Origin: Streptomyces sp. MZ04
GTDB taxonomy: Bacteria; Actinomycetota; Actinomycetes; Streptomycetales; Streptomycetaceae
Assembly: GCF_004684775.1 (NCBI RefSeq)
Contig: NZ_SRIC01000025.1
Location: 1-51,872 of the forward strand
Direction: 5' to 3'
DNA length: 51,872 nucleotides
In this document: piece by piece, positions 1-7,994 of the stretch
Numbering within the stretch: position 1 is the stretch's first letter
Layout of the letters: each line of letters starts with the position of its first letter
The notes under the pieces: model-generated
What the model saw: the letters and a program-made list of their open reading frames with translations, nothing else
What the model was told of the DNA's origin: nothing
The model's database searches: none
Program-made: the position numbers and the translations under genes

Positions 1-93
1 GGGCACCCCAGGTGCGTTCCGCCCCGCGCCGGGTCCTTGCCGCCCTCGGCCCCAAGATGCTGGGGCTCGCGGCGGAACGCACCTGGGGTGCCC
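1..93. repeat. Perfect 23-bp inverted repeat at the left window edge
   Basis: Bases 1-23 are the exact reverse complement of bases 71-93, with a 47-base loop. The right arm lies in coding sequence that reads as a normal family segment (residues ERTWGAHPYF). The left arm encodes residues less like the family. A long perfect hairpin inside a conserved gene at the very first base of the window suggests a fold-back artefact at a contig end, though a natural hairpin cannot be excluded from the sequence alone. Confidence 0.85.
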
Positions 94-491
94 ACCCGTA
101 CTTCGTGACCGTCGAGCACACCGCGCTCGCCCGCAAGATCATGGGGCCGGACGCGTTCCTCGGCGTCGAGCAGGCCGTCGTCCTGGACACGGACATCGAG
201 CGGGCCCGTGAAGTGGCCGCCCGGCATGTCGCGAGCTACCTCGACAACGCTCCCCACCAGGCCGTGAACGTACGGCGGATGGGCTTCGGCGACGAGGACA
301 CGGTGGGCGGGCCGAGCCGCCGTCTGGTCGACGCGATCGTCGCCTACGGAGACGTCGACGCCCTCCACGCACGCGTGGAGGAGCATTTCGCGGCGGGCGC
401 GGACCACGTCTGCGTACAGGTGCTCACCGGTGAACCGGGCGCGCTGCCGCTGCAGCAGTGGCGCGAGCTGGCCCCCGCGCTCACTGGATGA
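3..491 (+). CDS. LLM-class F420-dependent oxidoreductase, C-terminal part
   Basis: This is the 3' end of a gene that begins before the window; the reading frame is open from base 3 to the TGA at 489-491. The segment RVLAALGPKMLGLAAERTWG, followed by GAHPYF and, later, EQAVVLDTD and YGDVDALHARVEEHFAAGADHVCVQVL, is typical of the C-terminal half of bacterial luciferase-like TIM-barrel oxidoreductases of the F420 type. These usually run to about 280-300 residues, so roughly half is missing. The substrate cannot be told. The first seven or so codons lie in an inverted repeat and may be artefactual. The gene ends in a 17-bp tandem repeat that contains its stop codon. Confidence 0.85.
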   Translation, partial: APQVRSAPRRVLAALGPKMLGLAAERTWGAHPYFVTVEHTALARKIMGPDAFLGVEQAVVLDTDIERAREVAARHVASYLDNAPHQAVNVRRMGFGDEDTVGGPSRRLVDAIVAYGDVDALHARVEEHFAAGADHVCVQVLTGEPGALPLQQWRELAPALTG

Positions 492-529
492 CGCGTACTA
501 CCGGATGACGCGTACTACCGGATGACGCG
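486..529. repeat. 17-bp tandem direct repeat, about 2.6 copies
   Basis: The unit GGATGACGCGTACTACC occurs at 486-502 and 503-519, with a partial third copy at 520-529. It spans the stop codon of the upstream oxidoreductase and reaches the 3' end of the convergent small gene. It is probably replication slippage; no role is evident. Confidence 0.9.
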
Positions 530-531
530 CC

Positions 532-714
532 CTACTCGTCCTCGTCCTCGTCGTCGAGACGGGCCAGCCACGTCGCGAGGCGCTCGACCGGGACCTCGAA
601 ATCCGGGTTGAGGTCCACGAAGGTGCGGAGCTGCTCGGCCAGCCACTCGAAGGTGACCTCCTCCTCGCCGCGCCGCTTCTCCAGTTCCTCGATGCCACGG
701 TCGGTGAAGTACAA
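532..714 (-). CDS. DUF6104 family small protein (60 aa)
   Basis: The product is a 60-residue acidic protein. It opens with YFTDRGIEELEKRRGEEEVT and ends in an Asp/Glu run (LDDEDEDE). I recognise it as the small conserved actinobacterial family DUF6104; its function is unknown. The chosen start is a TTG at 714-712, because GGAG lies six bases upstream and this gives the family's usual length of about 60 residues. An upstream in-frame ATG at 768 would add 18 residues that are not family-like. The gene is convergent with the oxidoreductase, and the repeat at 486-529 lies just beyond its stop. Confidence 0.8.
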   Translation of the reverse strand: MYFTDRGIEELEKRRGEEEVTFEWLAEQLRTFVDLNPDFEVPVERLATWLARLDDEDEDE

Positions 715-835
715 GGGGGGGCTCCGCTGGGCTCGAAAACGCTCTGTCTCAGCCAGGATAGGCGTCATTCCCTCGCCCTTGCCCCATGCATGGAGTTAGC
801 CTTCTCCTCCTTGTCATGGGGGAACGGGGGACTTT

Positions 836-1186
836 GTGACGGATGGGATAGCGCAGATTCGGCTCGACGACGGCACCGCCGTCTGGGCGCGCATCACCGA
901 GGCACAGGAAATCGACGGCGGCAGCGGCTACCGGGACACCGGGGTCGGCGACCGCGTCATCGACATGGCCAGCGGACTCAGTGACGTCGTGAGCGGGGTG
1001 GTGCGCTCCCTGCGCGCCGGGCTCGCGCCCACCGGCCCCGTCGAGGTCGCGGTGAACTTCGGCATCGAGCTGTCCGCCCAGTCCGGCAAGGTCGTCAGCG
1101 TTCTCGCCGACGGCGGCGGCAAGGCGTCCGTGTCCGTGTCGCTGACCTGGACGGAACCCCCGGCCACGGCGACGGGCGCGGAATGA
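836..1186 (+). CDS. Trypsin-co-occurring domain protein (CU044_2847 family)
   Basis: This 116-residue protein starts at a GTG preceded by a GGGGGA-rich ribosome site. It reads as the trypsin-co-occurring domain (Trypco1, CU044_2847 family). An N-terminal beta hairpin (IRLDDGTAVWARI) is followed by a central helix with SDVVSGVVRSLRAGLAPTGP and then the characteristic VEVAVNFGIELSAQSGKVVS strand, ending in SVSLTW. Known members sit directly beside trypsin-like peptidases in predicted bacterial conflict systems and are thought to be partners of the protease. That arrangement holds here: its stop overlaps the start of the protease gene by four bases (ATGA), so the two are probably translated together. 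The molecular function is inferred from context only. Confidence 0.85.
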   Translation: MTDGIAQIRLDDGTAVWARITEAQEIDGGSGYRDTGVGDRVIDMASGLSDVVSGVVRSLRAGLAPTGPVEVAVNFGIELSAQSGKVVSVLADGGGKASVSVSLTWTEPPATATGAE

Positions 1187-3321
1187 GCGCCTTCCAGCGG
1201 ATAGTGCGCCCCTCGCTCGCGCGCATCGTGGAGCCCGGCGAGGGGTATGACCAGCACGGTGACCACTACTGGGGTTCGGGGTTCTTTATCGCTCCGGAGT
1301 GGCTGCTGACCTGCGCACATGTCGTCGGGAAGGGGGGAGCCGCAGTGTGGCGGAGCGAGCAGGCCGTCGGCGTCGTCTGGCAGGGCGGCACCGCCACGGG
1401 CAAGGTCGTCCTTGCCAAGCCCCGCCCTTCGGTCCCCGATGAGAACCGCTCGCGCTGGGAGCTCCCCGACATCGCCCTGGTCCACGTCCCGGACGCGCGC
1501 GAGGCACCCTGCGTCTGGCTGAGCGAACGGCCCCCGTCCATCCCCGCCGAGATCAGCCTGCACGGCTGGTCGCGGGAGACCGGTGACCTCGGAGTGCGCG
1601 ACGGGCTCGGCCAGGCCCAGGCGCACGACACCAGGACACTGCTCCTCACCGGCGTCCTGCCCGTGGCGGGAGTGTCCGGCGGCCCCGTCGTCGACCGGGA
1701 GTCCGGAGCCGTCATCGCCGTGGTCAAGGGCGTCGGCCGCAGAGAGGGCGTCGCCGTCCCGGTCACCGCACTGCGCGAGCTGTACGACCTGCCGGGCGGC
1801 GACGTACTCCACACGGTCCTGCGGGAACACGACCGCCACCACTTACGGCGCTACCGCGACGGCGGGTCCGACGACTGGACGCGCACCCAGCTCGAGCTGC
1901 GCACCCGAGGCATGCCCGGCCTCACCCCGGACCTGCGGGTGCACCTCTACGGCCTGCTCGCCGAACTCCCGCCGCCCAGCGGCCCCGGCGAGGTCCTCGA
2001 CCTCGTCGACAAGGTCAAGTCCCGTGTGCTGGCGGATGATTACCGCTCGCCCATCGAGCCCGACCCGCGCACCTGGCGCGAGGGGGCCGGTCTGCTGCAC
2101 GACCTTCCCGACATCCAGGGGAAGGCGAAACCGCGCGAACTCGACCTCGACGCCGTGCTGTTGTACGCCGCGAAGGTCGCCCGGCACACCGCGCTCACCC
2201 GCCGCGACACGGCCGCGCCGGACGCGCTGCGTGACCTCGCCGACTGGGTGACGTACCGGTCCGAAATGGCCCGCGCCCCGATCGCCGAGGAGATCGGCCG
2301 AGCCCTCGCCCCGATCCTGACCGGCACCGACCTGACCGGCACCGACCTGACCGGCACCGGACTGAACGGCACCGGCCTGACCGGCACCGGCCTGACCGGC
2401 ACCGACGTCCAGTCCCCGCCGGCCATCACCGTGCGGGAAAGCCGCGGCCAGGCCCGCGCCGACGTACTCGTCGAGGTCGGCGACCCCGACTACGGCGGCC
2501 GCTATCCATGGAGCGTCAAGCTGCTGTTCGACGGCCGCGACGTGAGCCCGTTCGACGGCGACGACAGCGGCGTGCCGCGCTCCCTGCTCCGCAAGACCCT
2601 GCGCGCACCCCTCGCCGACGCGCTGCGCCATGGCGACAGCGGGGAGAACCTCGCCGCCGTCGAGGCCCTGCTGCCTCGGCAGTTGTTCGACGAACCGCTC
2701 GACGCCTGGCGCCTGATACCCGATGGGGCCGACGAGGACGACTACGACGAGTGGGACCCGCCCTACATGCCGCTCGGCCGACGCCGGGTCGTCGTCATAC
2801 GGGACCGCAGGCGCAACGGAAGAGACGCCATCCCCGAGTGGCGGCGGCTGTGGAACGCCGCTGCCGACGGTCCGCTGGCCGCCGTGCCGCTGCGCGACGA
2901 GGCCGCGGTGTCGGGGCACGGCCCGTCCGTGCGCCGCGAGAGCAAGCCCGCGGCGTTCGGCAGACTCATGGGAGCCGAGCGCGGATCGGTGCCGGTCTAC
3001 TGCGGGCATGTCGAGCACGGCGACGGCTTCGCCGCCATGTCCACGGCGCTCGCCGCCGGACACCCGCTCGCCCTGTGGCGCCGCAACGGCCAGAACCACG
3101 ACGACTGCCAGGAGTTCCACCACCGGGCCGGGCGGTTTCTGGCCAAAGTGGGCAGCGCCGCCGGACTCCGCGACCGCATCCAGGAACTGCGCGTCCACGC
3201 CAGCACCCCGGAACTGGCCGCCGACTCCGGATGGGCCGCCGGGGTTGCCTTTCTGTTCGACCCGCCAGACAGGCCGCCCTACGGCACCGAAGCCATCTCG
3301 CCCCCACCCATGGAGTCTTGA
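1183..3321 (+). CDS. Trypsin-like serine protease with C-terminal VMAP-type domain
   Basis: The protein has 712 residues. Residues 20-210 form a trypsin-like fold: LTCAHVVG gives the catalytic His at about 46, LPDIALVHV the Asp at about 96, and GVSGGPVVD the Ser at about 165. There is no signal peptide, so it should act in the cytoplasm. Residues 225-375 are helical and resemble effector-associated adaptor domains. Residues 379-408 are six five-residue repeats of the TDLTG type. The rest (about 420-712, ending AGVAFLFDPPDRPP) resembles the vWA-MoxR-associated C-terminal domain (VMAP-C). In such systems the protease is proposed to be the effector, activated through the neighbouring MoxR and vWA proteins; no activity is shown by the sequence itself. 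The start overlaps the preceding gene (ATGA). The stop lies inside the first of two palindromes that precede the next gene. Confidence 0.85.
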   Translation: MSAFQRIVRPSLARIVEPGEGYDQHGDHYWGSGFFIAPEWLLTCAHVVGKGGAAVWRSEQAVGVVWQGGTATGKVVLAKPRPSVPDENRSRWELPDIALVHVPDAREAPCVWLSERPPSIPAEISLHGWSRETGDLGVRDGLGQAQAHDTRTLLLTGVLPVAGVSGGPVVDRESGAVIAVVKGVGRREGVAVPVTALRELYDLPGGDVLHTVLREHDRHHLRRYRDGGSDDWTRTQLELRTRGMPGLTPDLRVHLYGLLAELPPPSGPGEVLDLVDKVKSRVLADDYRSPIEPDPRTWREGAGLLHDLPDIQGKAKPRELDLDAVLLYAAKVARHTALTRRDTAAPDALRDLADWVTYRSEMARAPIAEEIGRALAPILTGTDLTGTDLTGTGLNGTGLTGTGLTGTDVQSPPAITVRESRGQARADVLVEVGDPDYGGRYPWSVKLLFDGRDVSPFDGDDSGVPRSLLRKTLRAPLADALRHGDSGENLAAVEALLPRQLFDEPLDAWRLIPDGADEDDYDEWDPPYMPLGRRRVVVIRDRRRNGRDAIPEWRRLWNAAADGPLAAVPLRDEAAVSGHGPSVRRESKPAAFGRLMGAERGSVPVYCGHVEHGDGFAAMSTALAAGHPLALWRRNGQNHDDCQEFHHRAGRFLAKVGSAAGLRDRIQELRVHASTPELAADSGWAAGVAFLFDPPDRPPYGTEAISPPPMES
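2317..2406 (+). repeat. Six-copy 15-bp coding minisatellite (pentapeptide repeat)
   Basis: Six in-frame copies of a CTGACCGGCACCGAC-like unit encode LTGTD, LTGTD, LTGTG, LNGTG, LTGTG, LTGTD. Read in register TDLTG, this matches the classical pentapeptide-repeat consensus (S/T/A/V-D/N-L/F-S/T/R-G). It joins the protease-side and VMAP-C-side halves of the protein. Near-identical units imply recent slippage, so the copy number probably varies between strains. Confidence 0.85.
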
Positions 3322-3354
3322 TGGGCCGTCAAATAATCTTGATGGAGCGTCAAA
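3316..3354. promoter_or_regulatory. Two tandem palindromic operator-like sites, 21 bp apart
   Basis: TCTTGATGGGCCGTCAAA (3316-3333) and TCTTGATGGAGCGTCAAA (3337-3354) differ in two bases and repeat with a period of 21 bp, two helical turns. Each core (3318-3332 and 3339-3353) is an imperfect palindrome of the form TTGAYGG...CCRTCAA. They lie in the only sizeable gap of the first part of the cluster, upstream of the MoxR gene at 3463. This is the layout expected for a regulator bound as two dimers on one DNA face. No regulator gene is adjacent. Confidence 0.6.
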
Positions 3355-3462
3355 CTCCGGAAGTGGACCGGAATCGGGGTCGGCAGGCCGGGCCCGTCGA
3401 CGGTAGTGTCATCGTCGCCTGTACCCGCTGCGCGGCCTCACCAGAGCCGGGAGGAGCCCAAG

Positions 3463-4476
3463 GTGAATGACTGGCGGATCTACCGCGGCGTCGGTGAGCC
3501 GCACGACGGTGTGCAGCGGTTACCCGCCCCGCCCCCCTGGCGCGACTTCGCGGCCTCGGGACGGGACGCGGCGCCGGGCACCGACCCGAGCACCGCCCGC
3601 AGGCTCGGCTTCCAGCGCACCCTCGTCGAGAACTACGCACCCAGGCCCGCCGAGACGGACGCCGTCAACGCCGCGCTGTATCTGCGCCGCCCGCTCCTGG
3701 CGACCGGCAACCCCGGCACCGGAAAGTCGACCCTCGCCTACGCAGTCGCCCACGAGCTGGGCCTCGGCCGGGTGCTTCGCTGGCCCATCGTGAGCCGCTC
3801 CACCCTCCGGGACGGGCTCTACCGCTACGACGCCATCGGCCGCCTCCAGGACGTCCAACTGGAGCGCGCCCAGGGCGAGTCGGGGAGTCGGGCGGCCGCC
3901 CCCGGCATCGGCTCGTACATCCGGCTCGGACCGCTCGGCACCGCGCTGCTCCCCTCCGACGTACCGCGCGTCCTGCTCATCGACGAGCTCGACAAGAGCG
4001 ACCTCGACCTCCCCAACGACCTCCTGAACGCCCTGGAGGAGGGCGAGTTCGCGATACCGGAACTCGAGCGCATCGCGGACCGCGAACCGGCCGTCCAGGT
4101 GCTCACCGACGACGGCCGCAAGGTGACCGTCACCGGAGGCCGGATCTCCTGCACCACGTTCCCGTTCATCGTGCTCACCTCCAACGGCGAACGGGACTTC
4201 CCGGCCCCGCTGCTCAGGCGCTGCGTCCAGCTCGAGCTGGAGCCGCCGGGCGAGGAGCAGCTCAAGTCGATGGTCGAGGCCCATCTCGGCGGCGCGGGCG
4301 CCACCGAGGGCCGGGATCTGATCGACCGGTTCCTGGAGCGCGAGCCCGGCGAGATCATCGCCGCCGACCAACTCCTCAACGCCCTCTATCTCACCCAGCA
4401 CGCCCCGCACACCGAGCGCCTCACCCGGGAGCGGATCGCCACCTTGCTCATGCGGCCACTCGACCGTTCGAGGTGA
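3463..4476 (+). CDS. MoxR-family AAA+ ATPase
   Basis: This is a 337-residue AAA+ ATPase of the MoxR type. Walker A is GNPGTGKS at residues 82-89 and Walker B is LLIDELD at 171-177. A sensor-type TSNGERDFPAPLLRRC stretch follows, then a helical lid. MoxR ATPases act as chaperones that remodel vWA-domain partners, and the next gene encodes a protein with a vWA-like region. The start is a GTG with GAGGAG eight bases upstream; a longer in-frame start at 3406 lacks a good ribosome site. Seven bases separate its stop from the next start, so the genes are probably one operon. Two operator-like palindromes lie about 110 bp upstream. Confidence 0.88.
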   Translation: MNDWRIYRGVGEPHDGVQRLPAPPPWRDFAASGRDAAPGTDPSTARRLGFQRTLVENYAPRPAETDAVNAALYLRRPLLATGNPGTGKSTLAYAVAHELGLGRVLRWPIVSRSTLRDGLYRYDAIGRLQDVQLERAQGESGSRAAAPGIGSYIRLGPLGTALLPSDVPRVLLIDELDKSDLDLPNDLLNALEEGEFAIPELERIADREPAVQVLTDDGRKVTVTGGRISCTTFPFIVLTSNGERDFPAPLLRRCVQLELEPPGEEQLKSMVEAHLGGAGATEGRDLIDRFLEREPGEIIAADQLLNALYLTQHAPHTERLTRERIATLLMRPLDRSR

Positions 4477-4483
4477 TGACCCG

Positions 4484-7400
4484 GTGCACCGGATGCATCT
4501 GGGAGAGCTCATCGGCAGGCTCCGGGACGGCGGCCTCGACCCCACCGCCGAGGAGGTCGCCGACGCCGTCTGGCTCGCCCAGTGGCTCCCGCACGCCTCC
4601 CCGCCCGGCGAGCGGGGCGCCCCGTCGGCCACCGCCCCGCCGCGGCCCGACGACACCCGGGAGCCGGTAGGGGAGAGCGCCGCAGGGGCCGCCGCCGAAG
4701 CTCCCGAACCGCCGCCGCGGGCGGCCGCGTCCGCGGACGTGCCCCTGCATCTGCCCGGCGGCACGGCCGACTCCGGCGACGCGGGACCCGGGCTGCCCGT
4801 GCGCGCCCCGGCGGCGGCCGCACTGCCGGGACTGCTCGGCCTGCAACAGGCCCTGCGCCCGCTGCGCCGCTACGCCCCGTACCCCGTCCGCCCCGTCGAC
4901 GGCAGCCTCGACGAGGACGCCACCGCCGAACGCTCCGCCGCGACCGGCCTCCTCATCCCCGTCCTGCGCGCCGCCCGCCGCCGGAGCGTCGACGTCCAGC
5001 TGCTCATGGACACCGGGCCCGCGATGGCCGTGTGGGAGCGGATGGTCGAGGAACTGCGCCAGGCCTGCGAGCAGTCGGGCGTCTTCCGCGACGTCCAGGT
5101 CCACCAGCTGTACGACAACGGGGACGGCATCCCGCTCGTCGGCACCACCACAGGACCGCACAGCCGCACCCGGCTGCGCACGGCCGACCAGCTCCACGAC
5201 CCGGCGGGCCGCCGCCTCACCCTGGTCGTCAGCGACTGCGTGGGCCCGTTGTGGCAGAGCGGCGCGGCGCAGCGGCTGCTGCGCTCCTGGCCGGGCGGCT
5301 CGCCGATCGCCGTGGTCCAGCCGCTGCCCTCCCGGCTGTGGGCGCGTACGGCACTGCCCGCCGAGCCGGGACTCCTCACGCGTACGCCGCAACCGGGCGG
5401 CCGCACAGTCTTCGACCCCGACGACGAGCCGTGGGAGCCGCGGCCCCCGGGCGCCAAGGCGGTCCCCGTACTGCAGCCGACCCCCGAGGCGTTCGCGGCC
5501 TGGGCGCGGCTGCTCGCCGGTCAGGGCGGACCGGTGCGCGGCTGGGCGGCCTGGGTGAGCCGGGCGTCCGACGGCTCCGGGGCCCCGCTCGCCCCCGTGC
5601 CGCCGGCCGGGCGCAGCGACGACGAACTGCTTCGGGCCTTCAGGGCCACCGCGTCGCCGGGCGCCCTGCGGCTCGCCGTCTGCCTCGCAGCGGCCCCGCT
5701 CTCGCTGCCCGTCATGCAGCTGGTCCAGCGCACCATGCTGCCCGACACCGGGCCGATGGAGCTGGCCGAAGTGCTGCTCGGCGGGCTGCTCCGGCAGCTC
5801 CCCGGCACCGAGGCCCGCCCCTGCTTCGTCTACCCCGCACGCGTCCAGGAGCTGCTCCTCAGCTCCCTCGACCGGGCCGCCGCCGGACTCGTCCTCAAGC
5901 ACTGTTCCGCCTATGTGGAACGCCACTTCGACCGCGGCACCCGCAACTTCGCCGCCCTCGCCGCGGCCAGGATCGCCGGGCACGACGAGGAGAACGAGCA
6001 GGTCAGGGCCCCGGACGCCGCGTCCGGAGCCGACGAGGACACCCCGGACACGACGACCGCCGGAGTCGAGTCCGAGCTGTTCGCCACGGTCCCCGCGCGC
6101 GTCCTGCGCTTCTACCAACCGGACCTCGTGGCCGCCGAGCCCCTCCTGGAGGCCGAGCGGCTCCTCGCCCGCTGGCACGACCAGGCGGACCCTTCCGTGC
6201 TGCTCCGGGCGCGTACGCAGGCCGAGGCGGCATTACGCGGCGGCGGGATCACTCAGGACGCCGACAGTGGCGTACGAGCCCGCCTCGTCCTCGGCCGGGT
6301 GCTGCGCGCCGAGTCCGGCACGGCCCGCGTGCGCGGGACCGAGCGCCGCCTCACCCTGCTGCACGAGGCCGCGGCCGTACTCGACGAAGCCCTGCGCACG
6401 GCCACCGAAGGCAGCGCGGCCCACGCCGACGCCGCGCTCGAACTCGCCGCCGTGCACGACGAGTTGTGGCGAGCCACACAGGACACCCACTTCCTGCAGC
6501 GGGCGCTCGCCGCACTGCCCGGCAGCGCCGCTCAGTGGCCCGCGGACCGCCGCCGCGCCCTGCTCCTTCGCCGCGGCCGGCTCCTGTTCGCCGACGGGAA
6601 CCCGGCCGCCGCCGCCCGCGAACTGCGCCTCGCCTGTGACCTGTTGGACGCCGAGGGCGCCCCCGACAGCGTCCGCTGCCCGGCCCTGCTCGACCTGGCC
6701 GAGGCCCTGCGGGTCGTCGACACCCCCGAGGCGACCGCCGCCGTGTTCGCCAGGGCGGAAGAGGCCGCCGGCACGGACCCGGCGCTGCGCCTGCGCTGCC
6801 TCTCCGCGCAGGCCGCCTTCCACGAGGCGACCGGCGACCACCAGAACGCCGACCGGGCCTACGAAGCGGCCGCCCGCCTCGCGCCGCCCGACAGTGCCCG
6901 CCGCAGCGGACTGCTCACCGTCTGGGGCGAGTCGCTGCTGCGCCGCGCCGCAGCGGACACGGGCGCGGCGATCGTCGACCGCGCCGAGAACGTACTGCGC
7001 GAGGCGCTCACCGCGCTGCCGGCGCGCGCCCCCGACCGCGGCAGGCTGCTCGGCCTGGTGGGCAGCGCGCTCGCCCAGCGCTTCCGCCATCTCGGCTTCC
7101 TGCCCGACCTGTTCGAGAGCCGCCATCTCCTCGGTCAGGCGATCCGGGGTGCGCGCGACGCGCGGGTCCGGGCCGAGGGGCGGCTCCAACTGGGCCGCGT
7201 CATCGTCGAGTTGCGACGCCGCACCGGAACTCCTGTGCTGGCTGAGGCGTTGCAGGCGTACGAGCACGCCGAACAGGAGGCCCGCATCGCGTACGGCCGC
7301 GCGCCGGGATCGGTGACGGCGGCGCGTGCGCTGCACGGGCAGGGCGGCGTACTGGAACTGATGGGCCGGTCCGCGGCGGCACGCACCGCGTACCGGTCGG

Positions 7401-7603
7401 CTGCCGACGAGTGGCGGCAGCTGACCGGTGTGTTGCGTGAAGTGGACTGGCAGGAAGTTGAGTTGACGCGAGCGAGAGCGGCGGCCGTGGACGCGGACGA
7501 GCTCGCTCTGCCCGGTGTCGACCGGCTGTCCGCCGAGGACTGGGACCGGGCGTCACCGCCGTGGTGCACCTGGGGAGGGGTGCGGGCAGTGGTCACCGCG
7601 TAG
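4484..7603 (+). CDS. SAV_2336 N-terminal-domain / vWA-like repeat protein
   Basis: This large protein has 1039 residues. The N-terminus (HLGELIGRLRDGGLDPTAEEVADAVWLAQWL) is the SAV_2336 N-terminal domain found in Streptomyces FxSxx and MoxR-associated loci. A Pro/Ala-rich linker covers about 40-105. Residues 150-330 resemble a vWA-like domain, with LLMDTGPAM in place of a perfect metal site (DxSxS is not intact). Residues 380-510 form a helical region (LRLAVCLAAAPLSLPVMQLV). From about 560 to the end there are many TPR-like helical repeats. It probably bridges the MoxR ATPase to its client; this is inference from neighbours. The GTG start is seven bases after the MoxR stop; an ATG nine bases further in is an alternative. 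There is no membrane segment. Confidence 0.75.
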   Translation: MHRMHLGELIGRLRDGGLDPTAEEVADAVWLAQWLPHASPPGERGAPSATAPPRPDDTREPVGESAAGAAAEAPEPPPRAAASADVPLHLPGGTADSGDAGPGLPVRAPAAAALPGLLGLQQALRPLRRYAPYPVRPVDGSLDEDATAERSAATGLLIPVLRAARRRSVDVQLLMDTGPAMAVWERMVEELRQACEQSGVFRDVQVHQLYDNGDGIPLVGTTTGPHSRTRLRTADQLHDPAGRRLTLVVSDCVGPLWQSGAAQRLLRSWPGGSPIAVVQPLPSRLWARTALPAEPGLLTRTPQPGGRTVFDPDDEPWEPRPPGAKAVPVLQPTPEAFAAWARLLAGQGGPVRGWAAWVSRASDGSGAPLAPVPPAGRSDDELLRAFRATASPGALRLAVCLAAAPLSLPVMQLVQRTMLPDTGPMELAEVLLGGLLRQLPGTEARPCFVYPARVQELLLSSLDRAAAGLVLKHCSAYVERHFDRGTRNFAALAAARIAGHDEENEQVRAPDAASGADEDTPDTTTAGVESELFATVPARVLRFYQPDLVAAEPLLEAERLLARWHDQADPSVLLRARTQAEAALRGGGITQDADSGVRARLVLGRVLRAESGTARVRGTERRLTLLHEAAAVLDEALRTATEGSAAHADAALELAAVHDELWRATQDTHFLQRALAALPGSAAQWPADRRRALLLRRGRLLFADGNPAAAARELRLACDLLDAEGAPDSVRCPALLDLAEALRVVDTPEATAAVFARAEEAAGTDPALRLRCLSAQAAFHEATGDHQNADRAYEAAARLAPPDSARRSGLLTVWGESLLRRAAADTGAAIVDRAENVLREALTALPARAPDRGRLLGLVGSALAQRFRHLGFLPDLFESRHLLGQAIRGARDARVRAEGRLQLGRVIVELRRRTGTPVLAEALQAYEHAEQEARIAYGRAPGSVTAARALHGQGGVLELMGRSAAARTAYRSAADEWRQLTGVLREVDWQEVELTRARAAAVDADELALPGVDRLSAEDWDRASPPWCTWGGVRAVVTA

Positions 7604-7715
7604 CAAGCGGGCGTCTGGCCGGAGTTAAGTCGAACAGGTTTCTGTTTCATCCGCCTCGGGAAGAACCGTCCAGCCGCGACGGCGGTAAGGGACGGGTGCC
7701 GTGAGAGAGGAGCTG

Positions 7716-7994
7716 ATGGTGTCGGAGCAGGTGAAATGGGTGACCGGCCCCGAAGGGGGCCCCGGGCGAACTCCGCTCCTGCTCGACCTGGCCCACGTGG
7801 ACCTGCGGACCTTGCGTGCCATGGACGATCCACGGCTGGCCGAGGCGGTCGAGCGCGTACTCGGTCACTCACGGGATCTCGACGAGTCCTGGTACGGCCC
7901 CACCGACCCCGATCCTGTCCACAGAGGCCCCGCCGACCACCAGTTTCCGGCCGGAAGCGGTCGATTGTCGTCCGGTGAGGAAAGGGCGGGGTGA
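7716..7994 (+). CDS. Small FxSxx-family-like peptide (putative RiPP precursor)
   Basis: The gene encodes 92 residues. The block PLLLDLAHVDLRTLRAMDDPRLAEAVERVL resembles the leader region of FxSxx-COOH (FxsA) precursor peptides, which in known systems carry F-x-S-x-x at the extreme C-terminus and are cross-linked by a radical SAM enzyme. Here the C-terminus is GRLSSGEERAG, preceded by WYGPTDPDP and HQFPAGS, so the canonical end is missing. Its stop overlaps the start of the HExxH hydroxylase by four bases (GTGA), so it is the likely partner or substrate of that enzyme. Start choice: ATG 7716 is close to AGAGGAG, GTG 7719 has better spacing, and a GTG at 7701 is also in frame. The family link is moderately secure; the substrate role is inferred. 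Confidence 0.6.
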   Translation: MVSEQVKWVTGPEGGPGRTPLLLDLAHVDLRTLRAMDDPRLAEAVERVLGHSRDLDESWYGPTDPDPVHRGPADHQFPAGSGRLSSGEERAG

